Shown one piece after another: positions 54,272 through 63,792 of a DNA stretch of 64,000 bases. The position numbers and the translations under genes are program-made. Source of the DNA: Cyanobacteria bacterium SZAS-4 (GTDB taxonomy: Bacteria > Cyanobacteriota > Vampirovibrionia > Obscuribacterales > Obscuribacteraceae); the NCBI GenBank assembly GCA_018266255.1, contig JAFEAT010000010.1:62001-126000 (forward strand), read 5' to 3'. Position 1 is the first letter of the stretch, and each line of letters begins with the position of its first letter. The notes beneath the pieces are model-generated. The model saw only the letters and a program-made list of their open reading frames with translations. It made no database searches and was not told the DNA's origin.

Positions 54272-55261
54272 ATGAACGTCGAACGTTGGCTTAGAACCAG
54301 AAAACCTGTCTGGCAAAAACTGGAAGAGCTTCTCAAGATTGTTGACAGCAAGGGTCTTGCCGGGCTCGATCGCAGTCAGTTGCAAGAACTGGGAAGAATT
54401 TATCGGTCAGTTTCAGCGGATCTATCTAGAGCTCGAGTGATGAATCTTAGTTCTGATGTTCAGGTTTATCTGAACAACCTGCTTGTTCGAGCGCACAACC
54501 AAGTTTATCAAACCAAACGGAATCGATGGGCTGACGTCTTCGATTTCTTCTGGCGCGAGTTTCCGAGACTGGTTCGTAAGCAGATTTTGTATGTCCTGCT
54601 GGCCATCATCATTTTTGCCATTCCAACAGGAATCAGCTACTTCATGACGCTTGATGATGTTCACTTCGCCCAGCTTGAAACAACCAAAGGACAGCCCATC
54701 GTCTCAGACGAAATGTGGAACATGATCGAGCATCGACAGATGTGGACTGATTCTGCCCAGCATTACAGTTCAACCGTTTCTAGTTTGATTGCCACCAACA
54801 ATATCCGTGTCGCGATACTGGCGTTCATTCTAGGCATTACTTTTGGAGTCGGTACGAGCTATGTTCTCTGTAACAACGGGCTCATGCTCGGCACCGTATT
54901 TGGTGTTTGCCATACGTACGGAATGGATGGAAGGCTGCTTGCTTTCATCGCACCACATGGAGTGCTCGAACTGACAGCCATTTTTATCAGCGGTGGGGCA
55001 GGGCTTCTGCTCGGAAAAGCGTTACTTTTCCCCGGACAGTACAAAAGGCTAGATGCTTTGCGCCTTGCCGCCAAAGACGCCGGCGGAATGTTTGGCGGAT
55101 GTGTGCCTCTGCTATTGGTGGCAGGTATGATTGAAGGGTTCATATCTCCGCGAACTGATCTAAGCGCCAATCTGAAGATTGCAGTCAGTCTGGCTACTTG
55201 TATGGGTTTATTGCTATATCTTTTTGTACCGCGAGAAAAAATTTCTACTCATCAGGCTTAA
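54272..55261 (+). CDS. Stage II sporulation protein M (SpoIIM)-family membrane protein
   Basis: A 329-residue protein. A soluble helical N-terminal part is followed by about six membrane helices, including ILYVLLAIIIFAIPTGIS, ILAFILGITFGVGTSYVLC and PHGVLELTAIFISGGAGLLLG, the core of the SpoIIM/DUF95 family. Outside spore formers its role is unknown and is linked to membrane or envelope remodelling. Both this gene and the RDD gene have weak ribosome sites at ATGs only 17 bases apart. Confidence 0.88.
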   Translation: MNVERWLRTRKPVWQKLEELLKIVDSKGLAGLDRSQLQELGRIYRSVSADLSRARVMNLSSDVQVYLNNLLVRAHNQVYQTKRNRWADVFDFFWREFPRLVRKQILYVLLAIIIFAIPTGISYFMTLDDVHFAQLETTKGQPIVSDEMWNMIEHRQMWTDSAQHYSSTVSSLIATNNIRVAILAFILGITFGVGTSYVLCNNGLMLGTVFGVCHTYGMDGRLLAFIAPHGVLELTAIFISGGAGLLLGKALLFPGQYKRLDALRLAAKDAGGMFGGCVPLLLVAGMIEGFISPRTDLSANLKIAVSLATCMGLLLYLFVPREKISTHQA

Positions 55262-55371
55262 ATCGCCATTCTTTGAGTAAAATAGACAAAGCATTCGCGA
55301 AGGCACCTGTTTTATTTGCTGAGCTCGTGAACTGCGTCCCTATCTAAAACAGGTGTGGAGTCTAGTTCCAT

Positions 55372-56496
55372 ATGACAAACGCTGTGCTGGATCGAAAGAA
55401 AGAAAAAGCCTTTGCCGATAAAGTAATAAGAAAGGCTGTTCTGCGCAAGCGAAAGCCGCCAGGCCAGCGTCTTTTGATTTATACAGCAATCTCTTGCGCT
55501 GTGGCGCTGAGCAGCAATTTGGCACCATTTAAATTTGGTCAAGCAGCAAAACAACAAGTGCCACCAGTTTCAACTTCGCCACCACCTATAGCGCTTACAT
55601 ATCCACTGGATGAGTTGCGAGAAAAAATCGCACTCACTGCCGCACTGAAAGACCTGCGTGCAGGCGTATTCGCAGCTGACCTGAAGACCGGAAAATTTGT
55701 TGACTACAACGGTCACGATGAATATGCAGCAGCTAGCATGATCAAGGTTCCTGTATATGTTTCTCTACTGGCTGCTCTTGACCGCAAAGAAGTTGCTCTG
55801 GATCAGCAGCTAGAGATTAGGCAAGATCTGATCACTGGCGGTTCAGGATGGCTGCAGTGGCGCCCTGTCGGCACTAAGATTCCTTTGAAAGATGTTGCCG
55901 AATTGATGATCATCATCTCCGACAACACCGCCACAAACATGATTATCGATCTGCTTGGTGGCAGAGAGAAATGCAATCGCGACTACGTCAGTTGGGGTCT
56001 GCAAAAAACGCGCATCAATAATATGTTGGGCGATTTCGAAGGCACCAACAAAACCAGCCCGTATGACATGGTCTATCTGCTTGGTCGCATCGACCGAGGC
56101 GAGCTGATTAGCCCAGAGAGCCGCAAGTGGATGTATCAGACGATGGAGCGAACGAAAATTCGTACGCTCTTGCCACCAGGTTTGGCTCCCGGCTCGAAGA
56201 TACTTCACAAGACCGGAGACATTGGCACCATGGTCGGTGACGCCGGAATTATCACCACGCCGACGGGTCAGCGGTATATCGTTTCGATGCAGGTTGAGCG
56301 TCCACACAACGACCGCAGAGCAAACTTGTTGATCAGAGCGATGTCGAAGATGGTCTATCGATGCTTCTCAGTGCCGTCTCTAACGTGTCCCGATGCAGAA
56401 TCAGTGCCGCTTGAATCGCTCACCGGTGCACCCGCACACCACACGTCGCACTTCCATCCGCGCCCTCGCGTTCATCACCACCACCATCATCACTAA
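55372..56496 (+). CDS. Beta-lactamase class A-like serine hydrolase with poly-His tail
   Basis: A 374-residue exported or membrane-anchored protein (helix near residues 33-52). It has the three serine-hydrolase motifs: SMIK (Ser122, Lys125), SDN (183-185) and KTG (280-282), in the fold of class A beta-lactamases. The glutamate of the omega loop (ExxLN) is not clear, so beta-lactam hydrolysis is doubtful; a peptidoglycan-acting enzyme is as likely. The tail is rich in His and ends in seven His (RPRVHHHHHHH). ATG at 55372. Confidence 0.85.
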   Translation: MTNAVLDRKKEKAFADKVIRKAVLRKRKPPGQRLLIYTAISCAVALSSNLAPFKFGQAAKQQVPPVSTSPPPIALTYPLDELREKIALTAALKDLRAGVFAADLKTGKFVDYNGHDEYAAASMIKVPVYVSLLAALDRKEVALDQQLEIRQDLITGGSGWLQWRPVGTKIPLKDVAELMIIISDNTATNMIIDLLGGREKCNRDYVSWGLQKTRINNMLGDFEGTNKTSPYDMVYLLGRIDRGELISPESRKWMYQTMERTKIRTLLPPGLAPGSKILHKTGDIGTMVGDAGIITTPTGQRYIVSMQVERPHNDRRANLLIRAMSKMVYRCFSVPSLTCPDAESVPLESLTGAPAHHTSHFHPRPRVHHHHHHH

Positions 56497-56583
56497 TCAC
56501 TAATCGCGCTTAACGGATACGCTTAACGGATAGTTCCTTGAAGCGTCACTGAGTGGTGCCGTGCCATCAGGTGCTGTCCTAGA

Positions 56584-57261
56584 TTATCTAGTTTCTGATG
56601 ATGCGGTCGGTTGCATATCCGAGTGCTCTACTTCTTTGACCGCTTGTGTGGCTGCAGTTTCTGAGTCAAATTCGGTCTTTCGTCCATGATCGGTCAGCGA
56701 GTCGTAGAGGACATTCGCTTTTTCTGACGGCGTGTAAGTTTGTGCGCGGTATAGCGTTTGAACATCTTTCACGGTCATAGGCACCAGCTTCTTTTTTGCC
56801 TCATCGTAATCGGGTGCTTCGATCGTATATTCCTTTCCAATCAGCGAGCCAGCTGCTTTCTTGATTGCAGCTTCGGCGTATTGCTTGTAGAAATGCTCGT
56901 TGATATGAAGGTGCCCTTGCTCGTGGGCCTTCAATTTGTCGCCGGCGTCTTTCGGTAAGGTGATCAATACCGGCAGAGACAGATCACATGCTGCTGATTT
57001 GATTACAAATCGATATGACCCTGGCGAGTCGTAGTGAACCCAATTGAAGTGACAAGAAAATTTCCAGCTGGGCTCGGTGAGCGCTTTCATGCCGATCGGC
57101 ACCTTATCAGGCTTGCTGCCTTCGTAGTACTGGTATTCGACAGTGCTGGGAGCGACAGTAACGGTGACGTCGTCTGCGGCGTTGCACTTACTTGCGACAG
57201 TCGGTGTCAGCAAACACGCCACTGCGATCGACAAAAACAAATTGCGTCTCATAGAAAACAA
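56584..57261 (-). CDS. Exported DUF922-type metalloprotease-like protein
   Basis: A 225-residue protein. A signal peptide (RNLFLSIAVACLLTPTVAS) precedes a beta domain and KAHEQGHLHINEHF at residues 111-124, which carries an HExGH zinc-like site (His113, Glu114, His117) typical of DUF922. A later tail (HSDMQPTASSETR) is polar. Whether it cleaves protein is unproven for this family. TTG at 57261 is favoured because AGGA lies five bases before it; ATG at 57252 is possible. Confidence 0.8.
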   Translation of the reverse strand: MFSMRRNLFLSIAVACLLTPTVASKCNAADDVTVTVAPSTVEYQYYEGSKPDKVPIGMKALTEPSWKFSCHFNWVHYDSPGSYRFVIKSAACDLSLPVLITLPKDAGDKLKAHEQGHLHINEHFYKQYAEAAIKKAAGSLIGKEYTIEAPDYDEAKKKLVPMTVKDVQTLYRAQTYTPSEKANVLYDSLTDHGRKTEFDSETAATQAVKEVEHSDMQPTASSETR

Positions 57262-57351
57262 AATCGTCCTGATTGATGCGAAAGATTATCCTAGGATAAC
57301 AAATTCCCGCAAACGAACGAAATGCATCAATTTAAGCACCGGCTCGTAGTG

Positions 57352-57444
57352 TCCCAAAAACTTACGTGTCAAAACCTTATTTCCCAAAATCTACGTCCAA
57401 AACCTACGTCCAAAAACTTACGTCTAAAAACTTACGCTAAAACT
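57352..57444. repeat. Degenerate tandem repeat of about 13-14 bases, near seven copies
   Basis: Units of the type TCCAAAA(A)CTTACG follow one another from 57352 to 57444, for example TCCAAAACCTACG and TCTAAAAACTTACG. They lie upstream of the DUF922 gene and past the end of the DivIVA-like gene. No spacer sequence separates units, so this is not CRISPR. The neighbouring hairpin at 57448-57467 follows directly. Confidence 0.7.
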
Positions 57445-57447
57445 AAA

Positions 57448-57467
57448 GCACGACCCGAGAGTCGTGC
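57448..57467. repeat. Hairpin GCACGAC-CCGAGA-GTCGTGC
   Basis: A perfect seven-base inverted repeat with a six-base centre, followed by CCCC on the plus strand. No T run follows, so it is not a standard terminator. It lies between the tandem repeat and the paired-hairpin element. Confidence 0.5.
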
Positions 57468-57510
57468 CCCATCCCTAACGCCAGTCAGAGACCTTTATTG
57501 ATTTTTCAGT

Positions 57511-57553
57511 GCCAGTCGGAGACTGGCGGCCCTTGCCGGATGAAGCCGGCGCT
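57511..57553. repeat. Paired-hairpin intergenic repeat, copy 2
   Basis: GCCAGTC-GGA-GACTGGC (57511-57527) and GCCGG-ATGAA-GCCGGC (57535-57550) are joined by GGCCCTT and followed by GCTCC. The layout matches copy 1 at 20961-21001. The element abuts the stop codon of the DivIVA-like gene at 57557. Confidence 0.65.
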
Positions 57554-57556
57554 CCA

Positions 57557-58234
57557 CTACTCGATTCGAGGTGAGAGTAGCGGGCTCGTCAGAGGCAAGC
57601 TGTTGGTCACTGCACCACCGCTGTGTCTTTTGACACTGCCGAGCAGGCGTTGACCGTTGCGCACGATTGATTGTGATTCTTGCAAGCGTGTGCCGAGATT
57701 ATTCAGGTCAGCATCAATTCTTGTGAGAACTGATTCAGCGTAGTGGTCAGCGCCTTCACGCACGCGTGTGGCCTCTTCTTCTGCGTCGATTCTGATTCTG
57801 TCAGCTTCGGTGATAGCTTCGCGACGCATCGCTTCAACTTCGCCTACAACTTGCTTTCTAATTCTTTCGACTTCAGCCTGCACTGCTTTGAGCAATTCTG
57901 ATTCGTGCAGCATGCTTTCGGCTTGTCGTCTGGCTGTTGAAATTACTTGCTCAGCGCGTCGTTGCGACTCAGCGATGATCTCATCGCGCTGCTGCAAAAT
58001 GTCTGATGCTTCGCGCAATTCTTCAGGCAATCGAGCGCGAGCTTTGTCCAGCACATCAAGAAATTCATCAGCGTTGATTGCTTTGAATTTGTATATACCA
58101 ACGGCATCATCAATCAAGTGCTCGAGTAAATCGAGGTGCTTATAGATGGTCGTCTGCTTAAACGTAGCAGGCGCCTGGCCTGGTTGTTGGGCTTGCTGTT
58201 GAATCTGTACTGGTGGTGCGGTTTGCGTAGTCAT
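57557..58234 (-). CDS. DivIVA-like coiled-coil protein next to coaD
   Basis: A 225-residue soluble protein. A Gln/Pro-rich start, a helical region near 30-75 and a long Arg/Glu-rich coiled coil from about 80 to 190 (EIIAESQRRAEQVISTARRQ, then VERIRKQVVGEVEAMRREA) are seen. The last part is Ser/Leu-rich. It resembles DivIVA-type or ATP synthase b-subunit-like proteins encoded beside coaD in cyanobacteria, where they are tied to cell division or polarity. That role is inference. Its ATG follows the coaD stop codon directly, so the two are coupled. Confidence 0.75.
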   Translation of the reverse strand: MTTQTAPPVQIQQQAQQPGQAPATFKQTTIYKHLDLLEHLIDDAVGIYKFKAINADEFLDVLDKARARLPEELREASDILQQRDEIIAESQRRAEQVISTARRQAESMLHESELLKAVQAEVERIRKQVVGEVEAMRREAITEADRIRIDAEEEATRVREGADHYAESVLTRIDADLNNLGTRLQESQSIVRNGQRLLGSVKRHSGGAVTNSLPLTSPLLSPRIE

Positions 58235-58723
58235 CTACTTGGTGCCTCTGCTGAAATGTTGTTTCAGATAGTCGTTCACTGCCGGTGGAACAAACTTCGA
58301 AACGTCTCCCCCGAGACGGGCGATCTCTTTGACCGTTGAGGAACTTATAAAAGAATACTCGGCTTTAGACATCAGAAAAATAGTTTCTAGTTCAGGAAAC
58401 AATTCCTTGTTCGCCTGTGCCATTCCTAGCTCTGCTTCAAAATCCGATATAGCTCTTAGCCCTCTGATCAATATCGTGACGTTGTTTTGTTTCGCATAAT
58501 CAACGGTCAAACCCTGAAAACTATCGACGGTGACGCCATTCAGATCTTTGAGCGCGGCTGACATCAGTTCTTTCCGTTTTTCCACAGGCAACAACGGTGA
58601 TTTACCGGGATTACCTACAACGGCCATAATCACTTCATCGAAGAGTTTGCTAGACCTTTGAATGATGTCTAGATGGCCTTTGGTCATCGGATCGAAGGAA
58701 CCTGGATAGATGGCTTTGACCAA
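58235..58723 (-). CDS. coaD: Phosphopantetheine adenylyltransferase
   Basis: A 162-residue nucleotidyltransferase of the coenzyme A pathway that joins ATP and 4'-phosphopantetheine. It has AIYPGSFDPMTKGHLDIIQRS with the T-x-G-H motif, RGLRAISDFE and FISSSTVKEIARLGG. Length and motifs are standard. Its stop codon is directly followed by the ATG of the coiled-coil gene. Confidence 0.97.
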   Translation of the reverse strand: MVKAIYPGSFDPMTKGHLDIIQRSSKLFDEVIMAVVGNPGKSPLLPVEKRKELMSAALKDLNGVTVDSFQGLTVDYAKQNNVTILIRGLRAISDFEAELGMAQANKELFPELETIFLMSKAEYSFISSSTVKEIARLGGDVSKFVPPAVNDYLKQHFSRGTK

Positions 58724-59004
58724 CTTCCAAATCCTCCACTTATGATCTGAATACCTTGCACCAGCTTTCTTTTGGAATTGGAAAACAGTAGCGCGATTCC
58801 AGACCTTGTCAACGTAAGCATAATAACACGGTAGCTCTTGGTAATCGGTTGATTAACGGATGATCAACTCGATAGCCGTCAGGATCCGAAATGGCGTTCG
58901 AGTGGATATGCGGCGCGTTGGCCCCTGTATTGCGACTGGATTTTCGTGCCAGCGAGCCATTTCTTTTGTAAATTTTGCGCACATCTATCAGACGCGGCAG
59001 TAGC

Positions 59005-61038
59005 TCAAGAAGAAGCCAGAGTGGAGCTCTCGCTGCCTGCCAGCTTAACGCCGTCTGGGTTGGCCGATTTTGTGTCGGCATCTTCTTCAAAGTCGTCCCA
59101 TCCTTCGGCGATAGGAAGGTAGAAGGAGAAGGTGGAGCCCTGACCCAGTGAGGATTCCACAGACAATCTGCCGCCGTGTTTTTCGACGATTTTTTTAACT
59201 ATCGTTAATCCTAGGCCAGTTCCTTTGATGGTGTGAACTTTCTTCTCGACTCGGAAGAATCGATCGAATATCTGTTCTAAACACTCTTCTGGAATACCGA
59301 TTCCATTGTCTTTGACGTCGACACGAATTTCTTTGTCTGCTTTCAAATAATTGACGATGACGTCAATCTTGCCACCGACTGGTGTGTATTTGATACCATT
59401 CGTGAGCAAGTTGATGATCACACGTTCGATCGATTCTTGATTGATGTTAACCAATGGAACTTCTTCTTCAGTGCAAACAAGAGCAAGTTCGATCTGTCGA
59501 TCTTTAGCCATCAAGTTGAGTGCACGCAGTGCGTATTCAATTGCACCACGAATGTCTAGTGGTTCTAATTCGAACTCTCTGTTTCCTTCTTCGACGCGAC
59601 TCAATTCAAGTACGTCATTGACGAGAAACATCAAACGATCTGCTTCGCTGTCGATAATCTGCAAGAATTCTCGATAGATGTCTGGATCGAGTTTTTCGCC
59701 GTGGTTGCACAGCGTGTCGACGTAGCTCTTGATCGAGGTGATCGGTGTGCGCAACTCGTGACTGACGTTGCTGATGAACTCACTCTTCATGCGCTCGAGT
59801 TCAGCTTGTTTTGTGATGTCGTGCATGATCAAAACTGAGCCGAGAAATTCTTTGTTCAAAATGATTGGTGCCATGTTGACGCGCACCACAAGCTCGCCTA
59901 AGTGCACTTGTTGTGCAACCGGATCGAGGCTTCCTGGTGAAACTGTATCGGTAAAGGCTTGAACGATTTGACAGATTTGCGGCGAATCAGGACCTTCCGT
60001 GCAAAATACGAGTGGCTTGCCGAGCAGGTCTTTGGCTTCTTTAGCAAAAAGTTGCGTGGCTGCTGCGTTGACGATTTGCACTTTGTTATCGCGATCGCAA
60101 ACAACAACACCATCGGCGATCGACATGAGCACCAATTCCAATTTATTTCTTTCGGAGATGTACTTGTTGCGCTCAGCCATTAAACTGTCGACATTTTGTT
60201 TGTCGTACTGCTGCAGACGGCTAGACATATAGTTGAACGCGTTGACCACCTGGTCGATTTCTCTTCCGGCGCGCTGGCTGCGAATCTGGTGCCCAAAGTG
60301 CCCGGTGGCGATTTCGCTCGCTCCTTGTGAGAGCGTGCGTAGTGGACGATTGATCAAGGCGTAGTTGGTCCATAAGCCCATTGCGCCGAGCAGCCCCAGC
60401 AATCCAAAGATCGAGACGAGGAAGTTTTGCGTCTCTTTTGGTGAGCCCAAGATCGTGAACGATTGGTTGTCTAAGCCAACCCAGCAAATGCCCATCTGTT
60501 CATTGTTGCGAACCATAGGCACGGCGATGTTTGTAAGTGATTTGTAGCCTGGTGGGCTGTGGTAAACGCCAGGAATCGCGTAGCTCTTGCTTTGCTCATA
60601 AATAGGAAATACGTCAGGGCCTTTCCCGTGTGAGTGGAGCATCTGACTGTCTAGCAAGACTTCGCCCTTCTGATCGCAAAAGGCGATATATGCGATGGCT
60701 GGCGTCTGCACGCGTTCGGTCAAAATGTAGTATTTCAAGCCTTCCAGGTTGCCCGTGTTCGACAAAGCTTCTGCGCCGCCTCGCGCCAGGGCTTGCGCCA
60801 GTGCCATGCCGAACTGAGACACCGATTGGTCGATGATGGCTTGTGTGCGCGCTACCCATACCCAGGCGGTGAAGGTCACGAGCGCCGAGATGGACAGAAG
60901 TCCCATCAAGAGCAATTGTTTTTGAGGAGAGATGCGCCCCCACGACTGCCTGACCTTCGCGACAGTTCGCGTAAATGGCTGAAACGTCTGGGGTTCCGGA
61001 GGATTGGTTGGCTGATTGGTGGGTGGAGAGATGGTCAA
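59005..61038 (-). CDS. HAMP-PAS sensor histidine kinase
   Basis: A 677-residue inner-membrane kinase. A helix near residues 40-62, a periplasmic sensory part with Cache-like features ([15 protein letters not shown]), a second helix near 205, HAMP ([15 protein letters not shown]), a PAS domain near 290-400, the HisKA box [16 protein letters not shown] with His427, then HATPase motifs [21 protein letters not shown] and GTGLGLTIV. This order is that of WalK and cyanobacterial NblS/Hik33. No response regulator gene adjoins it. It is divergent from a SigF-like sigma factor gene with 229 bases between. Confidence 0.93.
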   Translation of the reverse strand: MTISPPTNQPTNPPEPQTFQPFTRTVAKVRQSWGRISPQKQLLLMGLLSISALVTFTAWVWVARTQAIIDQSVSQFGMALAQALARGGAEALSNTGNLEGLKYYILTERVQTPAIAYIAFCDQKGEVLLDSQMLHSHGKGPDVFPIYEQSKSYAIPGVYHSPPGYKSLTNIAVPMVRNNEQMGICWVGLDNQSFTILGSPKETQNFLVSIFGLLGLLGAMGLWTNYALINRPLRTLSQGASEIATGHFGHQIRSQRAGREIDQVVNAFNYMSSRLQQYDKQNVDSLMAERNKYISERNKLELVLMSIADGVVVCDRDNKVQIVNAAATQLFAKEAKDLLGKPLVFCTEGPDSPQICQIVQAFTDTVSPGSLDPVAQQVHLGELVVRVNMAPIILNKEFLGSVLIMHDITKQAELERMKSEFISNVSHELRTPITSIKSYVDTLCNHGEKLDPDIYREFLQIIDSEADRLMFLVNDVLELSRVEEGNREFELEPLDIRGAIEYALRALNLMAKDRQIELALVCTEEEVPLVNINQESIERVIINLLTNGIKYTPVGGKIDVIVNYLKADKEIRVDVKDNGIGIPEECLEQIFDRFFRVEKKVHTIKGTGLGLTIVKKIVEKHGGRLSVESSLGQGSTFSFYLPIAEGWDDFEEDADTKSANPDGVKLAGSESSTLASS

Positions 61039-61267
61039 ATGAAGTCTCCGGCGCGTGTGCGATCAGTCGAGCAGCTTGCTGCCTAGACCCCTAGGGTAAA
61101 GGTTTGCGGCGCACAAACCAATATTAGCCCAATTTTTCTCGATCTTTTAAAAGTGGGATGGCTTTCGCACACAGTTTGACAGTTTAAAATCCACTTGCCA
61201 AGGGAACAAACTTTGAGAGGGCTGGGGCCTGGCAGATGGTGTTGAGGCATTTTTCGAGGAAAGGTAA

Positions 61268-62041
61268 GTGGCACAAACAGAAGGCACTGGTCAGCCCGGC
61301 GGCAACCCTCCCAAGGAGAAGCTGGATCCGGCTGCGACAAATGAAATGGTCGTGAAATACATGCCTCTAGTCAGGCAGATAGCCAGACGTTACAGCCAGT
61401 TCAACGCTGACAGTTTGGAAGACCTCACACAGGTCGGCTCTATTGGGTTGCTCAAAGCGATCAGATATTACGATCCGAACAGAGCTCGTTCGGCCAGTTT
61501 TAAGACGCTTGCAACTTGTTACATTCGCGGCGAAATTCGCCACTACCTCCGTGACCATTGTTCGCTAGTTCAGGTGCCACGTAAGCTGACCGAGATGAAC
61601 GCGCAGATATCCCAACTGGAAGAGAAGTTGACCAAACAACTCAACCGCACACCCACGATACAAGAGCTATCCGATCAGTCCGGCTTCACTGTTCAAGAAA
61701 TTCTCGAAGCGCAGCAATCATGGGAAGCTCGAATTCACTACGAATCATTGGATTCGACCGGTGAAGACGACGATCGTGAGGACAAACGCAGCTTGTCGGA
61801 AACCGTTCCAGATCGACGCTACCAAGACATGTTGATCGCGTCGGAAGAACGTGCAATTGTCAGTCAAGCTCTGAGACGACTGGGCGACCGCACACGCCAA
61901 ATCATCGAATTCGTATTCTTTTATGACCTGTCGCAGAAAGAGACTGCGTCTGTGCTTGGGTTGTCTGAGATGGGCGTGTCACGTGCTGTTCATAGCGCCG
62001 TCAAAAAATTGAGAGATTCGTTGAAAGCAGAGGCGAAGTGA
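61268..62041 (+). CDS. SigF/SigB-type alternative RNA polymerase sigma factor
   Basis: A 257-residue group 3 sigma factor with regions 2, 3 and 4. Region 2: LVRQIARRYSQFNADSLEDL, then GSIGLLKAIRYYDPNR and FKTLATCYIRGEIRHYLRD. Region 4: DRTRQIIEFVFFYDLSQKE and SEMGVSRAVHSAVKKL. It matches SigF of cyanobacteria, which in Synechocystis is needed for pili and motility (known), and SigB/SigF of Firmicutes. GTG at 61268 follows GAGGAAAGG. Its stop overlaps the start of pilT by four bases. Confidence 0.92.
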   Translation: MAQTEGTGQPGGNPPKEKLDPAATNEMVVKYMPLVRQIARRYSQFNADSLEDLTQVGSIGLLKAIRYYDPNRARSASFKTLATCYIRGEIRHYLRDHCSLVQVPRKLTEMNAQISQLEEKLTKQLNRTPTIQELSDQSGFTVQEILEAQQSWEARIHYESLDSTGEDDDREDKRSLSETVPDRRYQDMLIASEERAIVSQALRRLGDRTRQIIEFVFFYDLSQKETASVLGLSEMGVSRAVHSAVKKLRDSLKAEAK

Positions 62042-63150
62042 ACAACGACAGTTCTGCTTCTTCTATTAGCTTGCCGGCTCCGGTGACTATAGAAGAGATA
62101 GTGCATGTCGCTGTCGATAATCGTGCCTCCGATATCCATCTCAAAGCTGGTATGCAGCCCATCTTGCGCATTGATGGTCAGTTGCGCGCAATCACGACAA
62201 TGCCTGTCATGGAACAGGAAGCATTGCGCTCGATGCTAATGGCTCTGCTTAATCCGGTGCAGCGAAGAAACTTCGAAGAGAATCTCGAGCTAGACGCTTC
62301 TATAGTTTTTCAAAATCAAGCGCGTGTGCGCATCAATATGTATACCGATGTGCAATCAGTGGGATGCGCGATGCGCCTCGTTCCGCTCAAGGTGCCAACG
62401 CTAGCTCAGCTTGGTCTGCCATCGATTATCGAAAAGCTTACACATCTGAAATCCGGTCTTGTTCTCGTAACCGGCGTAACCGGAGCAGGAAAATCGACGA
62501 CGCTGGCAAGCATGATCGACGAGATCAATCGTCGCGAACCATCGCACATTTACACGATTGAAGATCCCGTCGAGTTCGTGCACAGACCGGTGCGGTCAGT
62601 AATTACGCAAAGAGAAATTGGTATCAGCACGAAGAATTTTTCGACTGCTGTAAGAACGGCATTGCGAGCCGATCCCAATATTCTTCTAATTGGAGAGATG
62701 CGCGACGCTGAAACGATGGTGGCAGCACTGAAAGCTGCTGAAACTGGATTGCTTGTTTTTTCGACGCTGCACACCAGGTCTGCAACGAAAACAATTCAAC
62801 GCATTCTCGGAATTTTCGAACCAAAAGATCAAGAAGCGATTCGCATGCAACTGGCTTACGCACTCAAAGCTGTCGTCTGTCAACAATTGCTGCCGACACT
62901 GGAAGGTGGGCGACGAGCCTTCCATGAGATCTTAATCAACACGTCGACCGTTCAAGAAGCAGTTCTCTACGGCGAGTTCGACAAGTTAAGCGAATATATG
63001 CGCAACGGTTCATATGACGGAATGAGCATCATGGACGATTCTATCTACAAAGCTTATTCAGACGGCTTGATCGCAGGAGACGTTGCCAATCAGTATGCTC
63101 TCAATACTGACGAGATGGAGCGCGCTTTGCGCGGCGCAACTGTCTCCTGA
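62038..63150 (+). CDS. pilT: PilT-type retraction ATPase of type IV pili
   Basis: A 370-residue AAA-type secretion ATPase. It has the N-terminal region (VDNRASDIHLKAGMQPILRIDG), Walker A GVTGAGKSTT near 143, Asp box IEDPVEFVH, Walker B DPNILLIGEMRDAETM and the His box STLHTRSATKTI. PilT retracts pili for twitching motility or DNA uptake. It starts with GTG at 62038 inside the stop codon of the sigma factor gene. No pilB, pilC or pilin gene is in the window. Confidence 0.94.
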   Translation: MNNDSSASSISLPAPVTIEEIVHVAVDNRASDIHLKAGMQPILRIDGQLRAITTMPVMEQEALRSMLMALLNPVQRRNFEENLELDASIVFQNQARVRINMYTDVQSVGCAMRLVPLKVPTLAQLGLPSIIEKLTHLKSGLVLVTGVTGAGKSTTLASMIDEINRREPSHIYTIEDPVEFVHRPVRSVITQREIGISTKNFSTAVRTALRADPNILLIGEMRDAETMVAALKAAETGLLVFSTLHTRSATKTIQRILGIFEPKDQEAIRMQLAYALKAVVCQQLLPTLEGGRRAFHEILINTSTVQEAVLYGEFDKLSEYMRNGSYDGMSIMDDSIYKAYSDGLIAGDVANQYALNTDEMERALRGATVS

Positions 63151-63338
63151 TCGATATCGATCGGGCTGTGGGTGCGACTTTAGGTTAATTCGCATCAAAT
63201 CCAAGTTGTCAAATGTTGCAAGGTAGTTAAGGTCTGCTAACATTCACCAGGTTTCGGGGTGAAGTTCTGTAACTTCCGCTTGCCGCCTCGATATTCGAAG
63301 AATATGCAAGCAGCTAAGTATTTTTTCAGAGAGGAAGC

Positions 63339-63602
63339 ATGTCTCCTTTTACTAGCGAATCAACGGTGTCCCTCGAACATCTGGATGACTACCTGAAAGC
63401 TATCGTCAAGCTCAAACTCAGAGAATTCGTACATCTCAGCCCCTGGTTTCAAGACATTCCTTCGATCGATGTAAACAACTACATGCGTTTCGAGTCAGTC
63501 GACAGACCGAACTACGCCGAATATCTTCCAGAAGAAGATTGTCCGAACCGCTTTCATCTAGCGAGCGTGCGCCGCAGACGGGTCAGAAACTTCGCATTCT
63601 AG
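63339..63602 (+). CDS. Small hypothetical protein
   Basis: An 87-residue soluble protein that starts with ATG at 63339 behind GAGAGGAAG, a strong ribosome site. It has a helical N-terminal half (VSLEHLDDYLKAIVKLKLREF), a loop rich in aromatic residues and a basic RRRRVRNF end. I do not recognise it. It is 188 bases after pilT and probably separately transcribed. Confidence 0.65.
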   Translation: MSPFTSESTVSLEHLDDYLKAIVKLKLREFVHLSPWFQDIPSIDVNNYMRFESVDRPNYAEYLPEEDCPNRFHLASVRRRRVRNFAF

Positions 63603-63792
63603 TTTCCATGCAGAGCGGGTGTTTGGTCGATGACTGCAACCGACTCTGAGATTTGAATCAAAACGCATTTGTCCAGACGCCTGGAAGGGCAAACACTCTG
63701 TGCTATTTACGGCGATTACGGAGAGCACTGCCATGACTGCTTTCTCAGCACTGTGTAGCAAGGTGCTGGTTGCCACTCGTTCTGCAAAGAAT

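Noticed and set aside
57352..57444. Possible CRISPR array
   Set aside because: Units follow directly with no unique spacers, are 13-14 bases and degenerate; no cas gene is present.
58809..59090. Minus-strand frame with ISDPDGYRVDHP, resembling the end of a VOC/glyoxalase domain
   Set aside because: Overlaps the start of the histidine kinase frame end; the rest does not look like the family, so coincidence or a worn remnant; no support as a gene.
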